From Mesobacillus persicus (GTDB lineage: Bacteria > Bacillota > Bacilli > Bacillales > Cytobacillaceae), in NCBI RefSeq assembly GCF_900109925.1, contig NZ_FOBW01000003.1, positions 186,001 to 250,000 on the forward strand: a stretch of 64,000 nt of DNA, read 5' to 3'. A program made the position numbers and the translations under genes. The notes beneath the pieces are model-generated. The model was not told where the DNA came from. It saw nothing but the letters and a program-made list of their open reading frames with translations, and made no database searches. Positions 37,045 to 46,241 of the stretch are shown here, one piece after another. Within the stretch, counting starts at the first letter, position 1; the number at the start of each line of letters is the position of its first letter.

Positions 37045-37107
37045 GGATTCTTTGATCAGTCCTCCGTGAGCAACGCGTTTCTTTCCTGGGGGGCTGATCC
37101 TGTTTTT
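37045..37107. repeat. GGGTCAGTCC-family hairpin
   Basis: GATCAGTCCTCC on the left and GGGGGGCTGATCC on the right pair across an AACGCGTTTCTTTC centre and end in TTTTT. It is a diverged member of the family seen at 20903-20960 and 63405-63468. Confidence 0.5.
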
Positions 37108-37153
37108 CTGTTCTTCTTCTAGCAAAAAGTAACATATAACTATTTATTGTTTT

Positions 37154-37236
37154 GGGGACGTTCTTTTATGATTTTACCAGTAGAAAGAATATTATTAATT
37201 TTTTAGTTAATGGAAGCATAAGAACCGTCCCCATGC
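37154..37236. repeat. GGGACGGTTCT-family element (long-loop copy)
   Basis: GGGGACGTTCTT (left arm) and AAGAACCGTCCCC (right arm) are inverted around about 55 bp of AT-rich sequence. It lies in the promoter-side gap before the MarR gene. Confidence 0.55.
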
Positions 37237-37328
37237 TTTGTGTTTTGTTGCAAATGCAACAAAGTTGGATTATATTTAATACATCCTATATTTATTGCAT
37301 TTGCCATAAAATTTGATTTAAGGAGTTA

Positions 37329-37784
37329 ATGATGAAGGAAATTCTTCGTGAAATTGGTATGATTGCAAGAGCTTTAGATTCTATCAGTAATATTGAGTTT
37401 AAAGAATACGACCTTACAAAAGGGCAGTATTTGTACCTTGTGCGTATATGTGAAAATCCAGGAATCATTCAAGAAAAGCTAGCTGAGATGATAAAAGTAG
37501 ATCGAACAACAGCAGCTCGCGCGATAAAAAGACTTGAAATCAATGGATTTATTGAAAAGAAAGAGGATGAACAAAACCATAAAATTAAAAAACTATTTCC
37601 AACAGAGAAAGGACAGAACGTTTATCCTTACATAAAAAGAGAAAATGATCATTCCGATAGGGTTGCATTAGAGGGATTTTCTGAACTGGAAGTGGAGACT
37701 TTATCTAATCTTCTCTTAAAAGTGAGGAAAAATGTCGAAGTCGACTGGGAATTCGTTAAAAAAGGAAACAAAAGAAATTATTGA
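37329..37784 (+). CDS. MarR-family transcriptional regulator
   Basis: A 151-residue winged-helix regulator. The recognition region is VDRTTAARAIKRLEINGFIEKKEDEQN, preceded by LTKGQYLYLVRICENPGIIQEKLAE. This is the classic MarR arrangement with the beta-wing after the recognition helix. AAGGAG precedes ATG 37329 (or ATG 37332). It lies 24 bp before paiA, so the two are likely co-transcribed, and it may control acetyltransferase expression. The ligand is not known. Confidence 0.88.
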   Translation: MMKEILREIGMIARALDSISNIEFKEYDLTKGQYLYLVRICENPGIIQEKLAEMIKVDRTTAARAIKRLEINGFIEKKEDEQNHKIKKLFPTEKGQNVYPYIKRENDHSDRVALEGFSELEVETLSNLLLKVRKNVEVDWEFVKKGNKRNY

Positions 37785-37787
37785 TGA

Positions 37788-38327
<540 letters not shown>

Positions 38328-38567
38328 CTTACTCCCCCGGAGCAAGCCCATGTTGGGGTTACAGGCAAATTCTATAACCTTCCAAGTAAATTGGTAAACT
38401 TGGATACTATAAAATCCTGAGGGAGTGCAGAGTGGGGGGGGATTTTTCCCCGAACCTAAAAAAAGGCAATAATCCTTTCTCTCCATACTACAAACAACAT
38501 GCTATAATAACCTAGTTATAAAACTATTTAACCTTATACCTTTTGTGTTAAGGAAGCAGGTGGTCAG

Positions 38568-41500
38568 ATGATAAAGACACAAAAAACTGCATATCGTTGT
38601 CCGATGACCTTAACCAATAAGGCAAAGGATAAAATGCGAGAGCTCGGTTTGGATGAGCGATCGTTTTTTTTATTAGAGCAATCGTTTCACATTTATATAG
38701 AAAAGTATCCGCAATCGGGAGATGGCCTTGTTTCGGCTGCCTTATTTCTAGACTTGGAGAGAAATGAAAAACTGGCAGCGAAGTTTAATATGTTTGTCAT
38801 TGTTCTACATTGTTTGGTGAAGCCAGATCGATTGGTTGTAACGAATGTAACGACGAGGCCGGCCCATATTCCGGCGGCGTCTAATTGGCGTGTTCCGGCA
38901 AGTTTCAGGTTTGACTTGAATAGTCAAAGCAGCGGACCGTTACCGTATGAGTTACTGAACCTGATTCACAACATGCCGGTTGCCCAGGAAAGCTCCATGT
39001 ATGTAAAGAAGCGGATTGCGAGCTGGGAGGGCTACCTGAAAATCCAGGAGCAGACTGCGGACATTCCTGACATTACCACTCGTTATTCCGGACTTATTTT
39101 TAATGATGATTTCAGCCGGGTGAAAATAACAGGCTGTCGGCTGAATGAAAAGGAATGGAAGTCCCTAAAGGATATGAGTGTCAAGCTTAAGGGAGTAGAC
39201 AAGGACATCGGCAAAGTGCTGAAAGCGAATCGTTCGGCTTCCACGGTTGAGGTAGAATTGCCTGCGTATATGGAGGATCAGGCTCGTAGGGGTCAGCTTG
39301 ATGCGCAGCCAAGGGAAGTCGTTTTTAGCAACTTTGCCACCTTAAGTCAGGTAAAAAGACTTCGACAAGGGTTTAAGCAGCTCGAAAACGGTCTGGCTGC
39401 GAATCCCGAGCTGGAACGTCTTTTGTTTGAAAACAAGCCGCCTGTCAAAGAGATTAAAAAGCAGGCTAGGCTGCAGTTTCACAATCAGCTGAACGAGTTC
39501 CAGAAGGCAGCGGTCACAGGAGCGATGAGTGCGGAAGACTTATACGTCATTCAGGGGCCCCCAGGAACAGGAAAAACAACGGTTATTTCTGAAATCTGCT
39601 TGCAAAATGCCAGGGCGGGATTGTGGACTCTTGTCGCGTCGCAGTCGAATTTGGCAGTCGACAATGCTCTCGGCCGGTTATTGGCCAACAAGGATATTCG
39701 AATTCTCCGGGTCGGGCGCACGGAAAGCATTGAAGAAGAAGGTAAAAAGTTCATTGAGGAAAATGTCGGGCAGTATTGGAAGGACCATACGCTAAAAGAG
39801 GTATCCAGTCAATTTGAAACGCGAAAGCAACGGGAAACTGAAATTGAAACGGAATGGTCTGATAATGAACGGGAACATGATCGACTTCAACAGGAGCTTG
39901 TAAGGGTAGAGGCGAAGCTTGAAGCGAAAAAGAAAGCCCAAGAGCAATCTAGCGAAATTCAGTCTATTATTAATAAACTAGAAAAAGATATTCATGATGC
40001 ACAACAGGAAAGGGACACAGCTCAGCAGCTTTTACAGAAATACGCACAGTCTCTTCGCCTGCTGAGTGACACGATCGAAAAAGACGAAAGCTTCCTCGCT
40101 GAAGCCGCTGACGATAAAACCATTCAAAATGAATGGGAAGCTAACCAGCAAGAAATCGAACGTCTGAAAGCTAGTGCAGTCATTCAGGAACTTGAAGACG
40201 AAATCCTTGAGCTAAAACAAAGGATCGAACAGACTTCTTCTGCTGAACTTGAGAAATGGAAAGAGGCTGTAACACAGCAGGAAGCTTTAATAGAAAGAAC
40301 AACTGCGGCCAAAAAACTCGACAGTTTAAAGTGGCTGATTCTTGAACAGAATCTTACTCGGACCTTACAGGTTCAGTCACAAATAGAGAAGCTTAATCAT
40401 CTTCGCGAGAGAAGTAGCCAGCTGGAAAAGTTAAAGACATATAATGAGAAATTAAATCCTGCGATTTCCTATCTTGAACAGCTTTTGGCCGATCAGTATG
40501 AGCAGCTTCGGGAACAATTGAAAACCACGCCTCCCGTATCGACAACGGCTGTCGAGATTGACCAAATTTTAGATAAACTGAGAAGCGAATTAAAAGCAAA
40601 GTCCAAAATCCAGCCGGAGAGGCTTGTAGCCTTCCTTAAGGGGCTGTATGGACGAAGGAATTATATTTGGAGAAAAGCGGAGCAATTAAAGCTGAATGAT
40701 ACAGAGAAAAAAATGGCACAGGATGCGCTCCAACATTTGAAAAAAGAACTAATCGTCCAGTTAAATCCTGTCCTAGAAGACCGTAAATTAATGTTTCAGA
40801 AGTACCAAAAAGAAGTGGCCGAGCATGGTTCCAGGCTTTCTTTTTTACAAAGCAAGCAAAAGCAATTAATGGAATCAGCAGATCTGATTCCAAATGCGAT
40901 CGAATTGCTTCATGAGAAAGAAACAAAAGGGTTGGAGCTCCAGAAGATGAAAGAGCAGCTCGAGGAAGCCCAGATGCGGGTTGAAAGAAATCGCCAAAAG
41001 CAGGACCAGGAGGCTCAACAGTTAGAGGAAGCAGAGCAGAAGGAAGGACAAATTGAAGATCGTCTATTAGAACTTTCCAAAATGCTTAGAGAAAAACAAG
41101 CTGAGTTGGTTCCGCTAAATGAGATCATTGCAACCGAACCTGAACAAGAGCACGAAGAGGTATTAAAGAAGCTGGCGAGTGTTTCTTTTACCCGGGAGTC
41201 TTTGAAACAGGAAAAGGAGAAGTTGCCGTTGTTTCAGTCTGTCCAGGGGATGTGGCAGTCCATGCTGGCAGAAGCAAACGATCATGATTTGAATGAAATC
41301 AGAAAGCTGTATGTGAAGCATGCGAATGTAATTGGGACCACATGTGTGGCATCGGCCCGTAAAGATTTTATGGATAGCTACCCTGTGTTTGATGTTGTCA
41401 TTATTGATGAGGTATCTAAAGCAACACCGCCTGAACTTCTTTTGCCGATGCTAAAAGGCAAGAAAGTTATCCTTGTGGGCGACCATCATCAGCTGCCGCC

Positions 41501-42359
41501 GCTTTTGGGTGATGATACCCTCGAGGAAACTTTGCAGGCTATGGCCGAGGAAAGTGAAGACTTTGAAGGGAAGGCTGAACTGAAGAAGCTGTTGAATGAG
41601 TCGCTATTTGAGCGCTTGTTTAAAAACTTGCCACAAACCAATAAAATGATGCTTGCGATTCAATATCGGATGCATGAAAACATAATGGAGACGATTGCGC
41701 CATTTTATAGGCAGGAAAACGAACAGCTTCAATGTGGCTTAACCGACTCCGACCGGGATCGCGACCACAAACTGTCATCGCCACACATCAAGCGGAATCA
41801 TCATCTTCTATGGATGGATATGCCGAATGAGCCTGGATTTTTTGAAGAGAGAATGAAGGGTGGAAAAAGTCTATATAATCCGGCTGAGTTGAAGACGATG
41901 GCTGAATTGCTGAAGGAATTGGATGAGGCAACAGCTGAGGCGAAGCAGGCCGGAAGAATGGAAGCCGATGAGAAAAAGAGCATTGGGGTCATCAGTTTCT
42001 ACGGAGAACAAGTAAAAAGGATTGATCGGATGCTTCAACAGGAATTACGTTTGCCCAACTTAACCATCCGTACTGGGACAGTGGACAGGTTCCAGGGCAT
42101 GGAGATGGATGTGATATTGCTAAGCATGGTGCGTAATCATGATAATAAGCAGGATGATATCGGCTTTGCCAAGGACTACCGTAGGCTGAATGTCGCATTA
42201 TCCAGGGCCAGAGAGCTGCTTGTGATGGTCGGTAGCACGAAGATGTTTACCGAGCGGTCGAAAAATCGGGGAGCTAGGGAAATGTATACTCACGTTTTAG
42301 AATCTGCGAAAAAACAAGATGGATTGCGGCCCCTAGAAGAGGTGCCTGTACATGGATAA
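38568..42359 (+). CDS. UPF1-like SF1 helicase with a very long coiled-coil insertion
   Basis: A 1263-residue superfamily-1 helicase of the DNA2/NAM7/UPF1 type. Walker A is GPPGTGKT (about 329-336), followed by motif Ia ASQSNLAVDNAL. Walker B is VVIIDEVSKA (about 943), with motif III LVGDHHQLPPLL, motif IV LAIQYRMHENI (about 1030), motif V VDRFQGMEMDV (about 1172) and motif VI RRLNVALSRAR (about 1205). About 500 residues of Glu/Lys/Gln-rich coiled coil (roughly 395-905) sit between motifs Ia and II. The first 320 residues are a domain I cannot name. AAGGAAGCAGGTGG precedes the ATG. It overlaps the next gene by eight bases. Base composition looks more GC-rich than its neighbours. Confidence 0.85.
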   Translation: MIKTQKTAYRCPMTLTNKAKDKMRELGLDERSFFLLEQSFHIYIEKYPQSGDGLVSAALFLDLERNEKLAAKFNMFVIVLHCLVKPDRLVVTNVTTRPAHIPAASNWRVPASFRFDLNSQSSGPLPYELLNLIHNMPVAQESSMYVKKRIASWEGYLKIQEQTADIPDITTRYSGLIFNDDFSRVKITGCRLNEKEWKSLKDMSVKLKGVDKDIGKVLKANRSASTVEVELPAYMEDQARRGQLDAQPREVVFSNFATLSQVKRLRQGFKQLENGLAANPELERLLFENKPPVKEIKKQARLQFHNQLNEFQKAAVTGAMSAEDLYVIQGPPGTGKTTVISEICLQNARAGLWTLVASQSNLAVDNALGRLLANKDIRILRVGRTESIEEEGKKFIEENVGQYWKDHTLKEVSSQFETRKQRETEIETEWSDNEREHDRLQQELVRVEAKLEAKKKAQEQSSEIQSIINKLEKDIHDAQQERDTAQQLLQKYAQSLRLLSDTIEKDESFLAEAADDKTIQNEWEANQQEIERLKASAVIQELEDEILELKQRIEQTSSAELEKWKEAVTQQEALIERTTAAKKLDSLKWLILEQNLTRTLQVQSQIEKLNHLRERSSQLEKLKTYNEKLNPAISYLEQLLADQYEQLREQLKTTPPVSTTAVEIDQILDKLRSELKAKSKIQPERLVAFLKGLYGRRNYIWRKAEQLKLNDTEKKMAQDALQHLKKELIVQLNPVLEDRKLMFQKYQKEVAEHGSRLSFLQSKQKQLMESADLIPNAIELLHEKETKGLELQKMKEQLEEAQMRVERNRQKQDQEAQQLEEAEQKEGQIEDRLLELSKMLREKQAELVPLNEIIATEPEQEHEEVLKKLASVSFTRESLKQEKEKLPLFQSVQGMWQSMLAEANDHDLNEIRKLYVKHANVIGTTCVASARKDFMDSYPVFDVVIIDEVSKATPPELLLPMLKGKKVILVGDHHQLPPLLGDDTLEETLQAMAEESEDFEGKAELKKLLNESLFERLFKNLPQTNKMMLAIQYRMHENIMETIAPFYRQENEQLQCGLTDSDRDRDHKLSSPHIKRNHHLLWMDMPNEPGFFEERMKGGKSLYNPAELKTMAELLKELDEATAEAKQAGRMEADEKKSIGVISFYGEQVKRIDRMLQQELRLPNLTIRTGTVDRFQGMEMDVILLSMVRNHDNKQDDIGFAKDYRRLNVALSRARELLVMVGSTKMFTERSKNRGAREMYTHVLESAKKQDGLRPLEEVPVHG

Positions 42360-43089
42360 ATTGAAAAAGAAATTACGGGCAGATTTACTCAAAAATCCGG
42401 CAGTGCAAATCAGGAAATCGGACATCTGGCAAATCCCGGTGATTACTTATTCTGTGGCGTTCCAGCGAGTGAAACGTTCCCAAATGGACATTTTGATGAA
42501 AATGATGCTGCTTACATTTGAACAAGCGCAAATCCGCCGCGCAGCCAATTTGTCCGAACTTCTACTAGTAGAGGAGCTGTTCATTGAAGATTTACTGAAA
42601 AAAATGCAGCGGATGGGTTTGATTCGACTGGAAGACGGTAGCTACAAACTGACATCCAGAGGGCAACGACAGTTAAAGACAGGAATCATGGAAGAGGAAA
42701 TGGAAGAAGAGTCGTCAGTGATTTCTTACAGCCCGTTCCACGATGAAATTTGGCCGGAAATGACCGAGGCATTGCCTGAAATGGAAGAAGAACTGCCGCT
42801 TTACCGGTATGCCAGCAATCAGAACCTTTTAGATCAAGACCGGATTTTGCCTGTTCTCTCCGAGAGATACGAAGGTGTTGAGGAAGATGGCTTTCAAACA
42901 GTAGTGGCTGCGGTTAACCGTTTTGATCAGCAGAAGTTTGAATCCGTCCCATGCCTGGAATTCCGGCTTTACAATAAAGAACAAGATATCTTCTATGCTA
43001 GGGTTTGGAATCTATGGCTTGGACGCTGGGACGAGACCCTCGAAAAGCAAATCGAAGACCAAGAACGCTTAGAATGGCGGGCAGTCTAG
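42352..43089 (+). CDS. Winged-helix-like partner of the UPF1-like helicase
   Basis: A 245-residue protein whose ATG lies inside the end of the helicase gene, so translation is coupled. Residues about 40-110 look like a winged helix (MDILMKMMLLTFEQAQIRRAA, LIRLEDGSYKLTSRGQRQL). Residues 113-150 are very acidic, and the C-terminal part (FRLYNKEQDIFYARVWNLW) is unknown. No nuclease motif such as HKD, PD-ExK or HNH is visible. Its stop borders a long palindromic repeat. With the helicase it forms a conserved-looking two-gene module; recruitment to DNA or RNA is a guess. Confidence 0.7.
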   Translation: MDKLKKKLRADLLKNPAVQIRKSDIWQIPVITYSVAFQRVKRSQMDILMKMMLLTFEQAQIRRAANLSELLLVEELFIEDLLKKMQRMGLIRLEDGSYKLTSRGQRQLKTGIMEEEMEEESSVISYSPFHDEIWPEMTEALPEMEEELPLYRYASNQNLLDQDRILPVLSERYEGVEEDGFQTVVAAVNRFDQQKFESVPCLEFRLYNKEQDIFYARVWNLWLGRWDETLEKQIEDQERLEWRAV

Positions 43090-43133
43090 GGACGGTTCTT
43101 CTGCTTCCTTTTGGAAGCAGAAGAACCGTCCCC
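43089..43133. repeat. Perfect 20-bp-stem GGGACGGTTCT-family palindrome
   Basis: A 20-bp stem beginning GGGACGGTTCTTCTGC pairs perfectly with its inverted copy around a TTTT loop. It starts at the last base of the stop codon of the preceding gene, so it can act as that operon's 3'-end hairpin. It is the best-preserved copy of a family with other members at 60480-60521 and half-copies elsewhere. Confidence 0.85.
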
Positions 43134-43190
43134 ATGCATAACTAGAATCTTCTTGGAGAAAACTTTAAAAAAACTCTGGGGAGGACAGTC

Positions 43191-43352
43191 ATGAGAGATT
43201 ACAAAGAAAGACCTGAGGAAAATCAACACAAGGTACGGAACGAAGAGTTAAATGAGGTAACTACCACAGACTCCGGACTTGAATCAGTGGCTGAAGGCTG
43301 CGATTATGCGGAGGGAGATAAAGACGACTCTCCGAACTGTGGCGGGTTATAG
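43191..43352 (+). CDS. Small acidic hydrophilic protein (53 residues)
   Basis: GGGGAGGA lies seven bases before ATG 43191, giving a 53-residue frame that begins MRDYKERPEENQHK and ends DDSPNCGGL. It is hydrophilic and acidic, with two cysteines (CDYAEG and NCGG). No membrane segment is present. I do not recognise a family. The excellent ribosome site is the main evidence; the sequence just beyond it is a duplicated remnant. Confidence 0.6.
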   Translation: MRDYKERPEENQHKVRNEELNEVTTTDSGLESVAEGCDYAEGDKDDSPNCGGL

Positions 43353-43376
43353 TGTTTTAGATGTTTTTGTATTCAA

Positions 43377-43460
43377 AGAACCATTCACATCAGCAAGGAA
43401 AACTTGACCAGTGACATTTACCATGTCAAAGGCCAAAAAGTCCGTGATATGAATGGTTCT
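43377..43460. repeat. 84-bp element with inverted ends, copy A
   Basis: It begins AGAACCATTCACATCA and ends TGATATGAATGGTTCT, which are inverted copies with one mismatch. A second 84-bp copy with the same ends is at 45109-45192, and both lie on the 3' side of methyltransferase sequence, intact in one case and broken in the other. Confidence 0.75.
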
Positions 43461-43495
43461 TTCTTTTCTTTGTAGGGTTTTACGAATTAAAAAAC

Positions 43496-43696
43496 TGCGA
43501 AAAGCCGTTATGAACTTTCGGATGATGGATTTTATCGTTTTTGTCAAAATCAACGATTATTAGCTTGCCACCATTATTTAAAATGTCGAACAATTCTTGT
43601 AAGATTTTATCGGTATCCGGAATATGAAGAAGGACGAATGACATTAAAACAATGTCCTTTGAGTTCAGTAGTTTTTTAAGTGAAATCTGAATAAAG
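43496..43696 (-). pseudogene. Duplicated fragment of the methyltransferase gene
   Basis: About 200 bp almost identical to 45361-45566, the 3'-central part of the intact SAM-methyltransferase gene on the same strand 1.9 kb away. Shared runs include GTTATGAACTTTCGGATGAT and GGTATCCGGAATATGAAGAA. The fragment lacks the start, the motif-I region and the last 120 or so bases, and a frame change lies near the CCTTTGAGTTC junction. With the 84-bp element next to it, this is a block duplication with internal deletion. Confidence 0.8.
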
Positions 43697-43754
43697 AAGA
43701 AACATGGGGGCGGACCTTGTGCTTCTGCGAGGATCTATGATGGCTGTACAGGAT

Positions 43755-43785
43755 GCGTAGGGCATGTCCCTACGCTTATTTTATT
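43755..43785 (+). terminator. Hairpin with T-rich tail
   Basis: GCGTAGGG and CCCTACGC form a perfect 8-bp stem around CATGT, followed by TTATTTTATTT. No plus-strand gene ends directly before it, so it may be left from a lost gene. The rest of 43697-43924 holds no gene that I recognise. Confidence 0.6.
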
Positions 43786-43924
43786 TGGCGAATAACACAA
43801 TTATTGGGTTGGGGATCATCTTCTTATGGGCGACCAAAAAGTTAAGTTCAAAAAAAGGATGACCAAAAAAGTTCCGTATGTGAAACCTTTGAGTCATCAT
43901 CTTTAAAAACTAACAGTCCTGAAT

Positions 43925-44353
43925 TTAAATTGGTACAATTTGACCTCTAATCTCACCTGCTGGATTTTGTTCAGTATGAACATTAACATAGGTTAATTCT
44001 TTTTCCATGAACTTTAATAATTCATCTATAGTTTCTATACCTACGTCGTTTTCTACAATATCATCATCCGTAATCATTCCAGTCACAACACCTCTTCTAG
44101 TCGTGATGCCATTTTGCTCCTCAAGCGTTTCTAGGTCAGCACCAAAAAGAAATACTATGACAGGTCCATTTTCACCACGTTTGCCAAAGTGGATATGTGC
44201 TTGAACAAAGTTCCTAATGTTTTCAACTTCTAGTGCAAACTTTATTTTCGTTCTATTTTTATTAGCTGCAAATTTTGCAAAACCAAAAGCATCTGTTTCC
44301 ACAGGAGGGACTTCATTTTTGCCTCTTAATCTCGCCTTAAAGAATTTTATCAT
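43925..44353 (-). CDS. CHRD-domain protein
   Basis: A 142-residue protein when started at ATG 44353, preceded by GAGAGGTGATAGAA. The longer 153-residue frame lacks a ribosome site. It is one CHRD (chordin-like) domain: LRGKNEVPPVETDAFGFAKF, AHIHFGKRGENGPVIVFLF, and ELTYVNVHTEQNPAGEIRGQ. The histidine motifs HIHFG and NVHT are typical. CHRD proteins are found in bacteria without established function. No signal peptide is visible, which is unusual since many are exported. It stands alone. Confidence 0.85.
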   Translation of the reverse strand: MIKFFKARLRGKNEVPPVETDAFGFAKFAANKNRTKIKFALEVENIRNFVQAHIHFGKRGENGPVIVFLFGADLETLEEQNGITTRRGVVTGMITDDDIVENDVGIETIDELLKFMEKELTYVNVHTEQNPAGEIRGQIVPI

Positions 44354-44787
44354 TTCTATCACCTCTCTTTCCTGAATGTAATCCATTCTATGTAAGGCAA
44401 CTTTTTTTGTATAGGTTGGGTATCTAAGAACACTTATTTAAAATGAAAGATGATTTAATCGACTACTTTTATCAAATGGTGGAATGCGAAGAATTTATGC
44501 CGGCTAAAACAATCGTGATTGAACAATTAAATTAAACGTTTTTTGAAGGGGCGTCTATAATAGATCGCCCTCTTCTTAGATATTGACTCCAGAATCATAG
44601 GTTAAAATACTATGAAGTTGTAACATTGTTTTATTTACCTGACTTATTCACGGGGCAATCCCGTGATTCAACTGCTGTTTAAATTAGAATTGAACCGTGC
44701 TTAGTAGAGAAGACAAAAAGCAGCAATCGTCTTGGTTGATCGCTGCTTTTTATTGGCTATGGCTGTTTGTTATTAAAACTAGTTAAA
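44354..44787. other. Intergenic region with a 30-codon frame and two hairpins
   Basis: An ATG at 44443 opens a 30-codon plus-strand frame (MKDDLIDYFYQMVECEEFM...) ending at 44535. It lacks a good ribosome site and may be a gene remnant. A GGGCGTCTA/TAGATCGCCC hairpin follows near 44549-44571. A strong terminator is listed separately at 44714. Confidence 0.4.
44714..44752. terminator. Bidirectional terminator
   Basis: AAAAAGCAGC and GCTGCTTTTT pair around an ATCGTCTTGGTTGAT inner hairpin. It lies 36 bp beyond the stop of the small membrane-protein gene on the minus strand. Confidence 0.8.
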
Positions 44788-44949
44788 TTATCTAACTCTG
44801 ACTTTATTAAATACCCAAGGAATCCCAATAAAAACGATAATACCTGAAATGACCGAAAAGAAAATAAACTCATTGATAACGTCCGCTAAATAAAGGATAA
44901 ATAATAAAGTAAAAAAGAGGATTCTCCAATAGAATACAAATCTTTTCAA
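44788..44949 (-). CDS. Small membrane protein with TTG start (53 residues)
   Basis: GGAGG (plus-strand CCTCC 44957-44961) stands seven bases before TTG 44949. The 53-residue product starts with KRFVFYWRILFFTLLFI and ends in WVFNKVRVR, with two hydrophobic helices (about 9-22 and 28-47) and a basic tail. A strong terminator follows. Family unknown. The ribosome site, terminator and amphipathic layout together argue for a real gene. Confidence 0.6.
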   Translation of the reverse strand: MKRFVFYWRILFFTLLFILYLADVINEFIFFSVISGIIVFIGIPWVFNKVRVR

Positions 44950-45108
44950 AGTATTTCCTCCTAATCTTCGAAGTTTGAACTGAAACCTACCAAATGTTAC
45001 TATATTGCTTTCAGCGAGTTTTTGTGAGGAAGAACGCCTATTCTTAAAGTATATATACTTTAGTTAGAATTAGGTGTTTTGGCAGTTTGACTACTCAAAA
45101 ATGTACAT

Positions 45109-45192
45109 AGAACCATTCACATCAACAGGGATAACTCGAACATTGACATTTCATCGTGTGAGAGGCCAAAAACCCTTGATATGAATGGTTCT
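45109..45192. repeat. 84-bp element with inverted ends, copy B
   Basis: Same ends as copy A (AGAACCATTCACATCA ... TGATATGAATGGTTCT), 42 bp beyond the stop of the methyltransferase gene. On the minus strand its far arm is not followed by a strong T run, while on the plus strand TTTTTT follows. It may be a terminator-like or mobile hairpin. Confidence 0.7.
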
Positions 45193-45233
45193 TTTTTAAG
45201 ATTGTGTTGACTAAGAAATAAAAGACAAGAAAA

Positions 45234-45833
45234 TCACTTAATACAACTAGATATAAACATAGAGGCATCTTGATTTATAAAAATACGCTTGCCATGATGG
45301 AATGTCTTCATTTTTATGTATTTAAATCCGACTTCGGATAATTTCCTTTTCAGTTCATCATGCGAAAAACCGTTATGAACTTTCGGATGATGGATTTTAT
45401 CGTTTTTGTCAAAATCAACGATGATTAGCTTGCCATCATTATTTAAAATGGCGAACAATTGTTGTAAGATTTTATCGGTATCCGGAATATGAAGAAGGAC
45501 TAATGACATTAAAACAATGTCTGCCTTGAGTTCAGGAGTTTCTTGAGTAGTAAAATCTGAATAAAGCACCTTTGAGTTGGTTATTCCTTTGTTAGAAATT
45601 TTGGCCTTCGCAACCTCCAACATTTGCTTTGAAGAATCCACCAACAAAATAGAATCTACTAAGTCTGATAACTCTAAACTAACTAGGCCAGTACCACTCC
45701 CATAGTCAATTAAAGATTTTAATTTACTATCTCCTAATTCTGATTTTACTTCCTTAACAATCACTTTAGCTAATTCCATTCGTTCTTCTGTATCATATCT
45801 TTTTGCCATCTCTTCAAAAACGTTATTATCCAT
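45234..45833 (-). CDS. SAM-dependent methyltransferase
   Basis: A 199-residue class I methyltransferase when started at ATG 45833, preceded by AGGGAGTGGAAT; a longer frame from 45854 is less likely. Motif I is SLIDYGSGTGLVSLEL, the acidic end of strand 2 is LLVDSSKQML, and motif IV is ADIVLMSLVLLHIPD. The fold is that of ubiquinone/menaquinone or small-molecule methyltransferases. Substrate unknown. Part of this gene is duplicated at 43496-43696. Confidence 0.85.
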   Translation of the reverse strand: MDNNVFEEMAKRYDTEERMELAKVIVKEVKSELGDSKLKSLIDYGSGTGLVSLELSDLVDSILLVDSSKQMLEVAKAKISNKGITNSKVLYSDFTTQETPELKADIVLMSLVLLHIPDTDKILQQLFAILNNDGKLIIVDFDKNDKIHHPKVHNGFSHDELKRKLSEVGFKYIKMKTFHHGKRIFINQDASMFISSCIK

Positions 45834-45854
45834 ATTCCACTCCCTATTTATCAA

Positions 45855-46241
45855 AAATGAAAGCTACATAGTGGTCATTATAGCAAAAATCATTATTGAG
45901 AGGCGATTCCCTCAAACACTTTGTGAATTGGCCCGATGGTCTCGGAATCTTTGAGTATTCTTTAAGTTGGTTTGGGAAATGAAGGTGTGAGGAAAAGATG
46001 GGTTCAGAATTAACTGAAATAAATTTGTCACAAGATTTTACGAACAAACCATTCATAATGAGGTACAATAACACATGTAGATAGGTAAAACCTATTTCAT
46101 AAAAGAGATAAGGTTTTTCATCTAGATTCAGCGAAAGGAAGTGGAGATGGAAGCACTGTCCATAGGAACGAATAAATGTGAACGGTTGAGCGTACGCCAT
46201 TGGGATCATATTGAAATATAAATAAAAGCGAGGGAACTTTC
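45855..46241. other. Intergenic region, no gene recognised
   Basis: A 121-codon minus-strand frame covers this stretch, but its translation is unlike a folded protein and it has no ribosome site, so I do not call it. The area should hold the promoters for the methyltransferase (minus) and the 60-residue gene (plus). Confidence 0.4.

Noticed and set aside
44443-44535. 30-codon frame MKDDLIDYFYQ...
   Set aside because: No ribosome site and too short; mentioned only inside the intergenic entry.
45844-46209. 121-codon minus-strand frame upstream of the methyltransferase
   Set aside because: It has no ribosome site, odd composition, and overlaps the expected promoter of the methyltransferase gene; no domain is recognisable.
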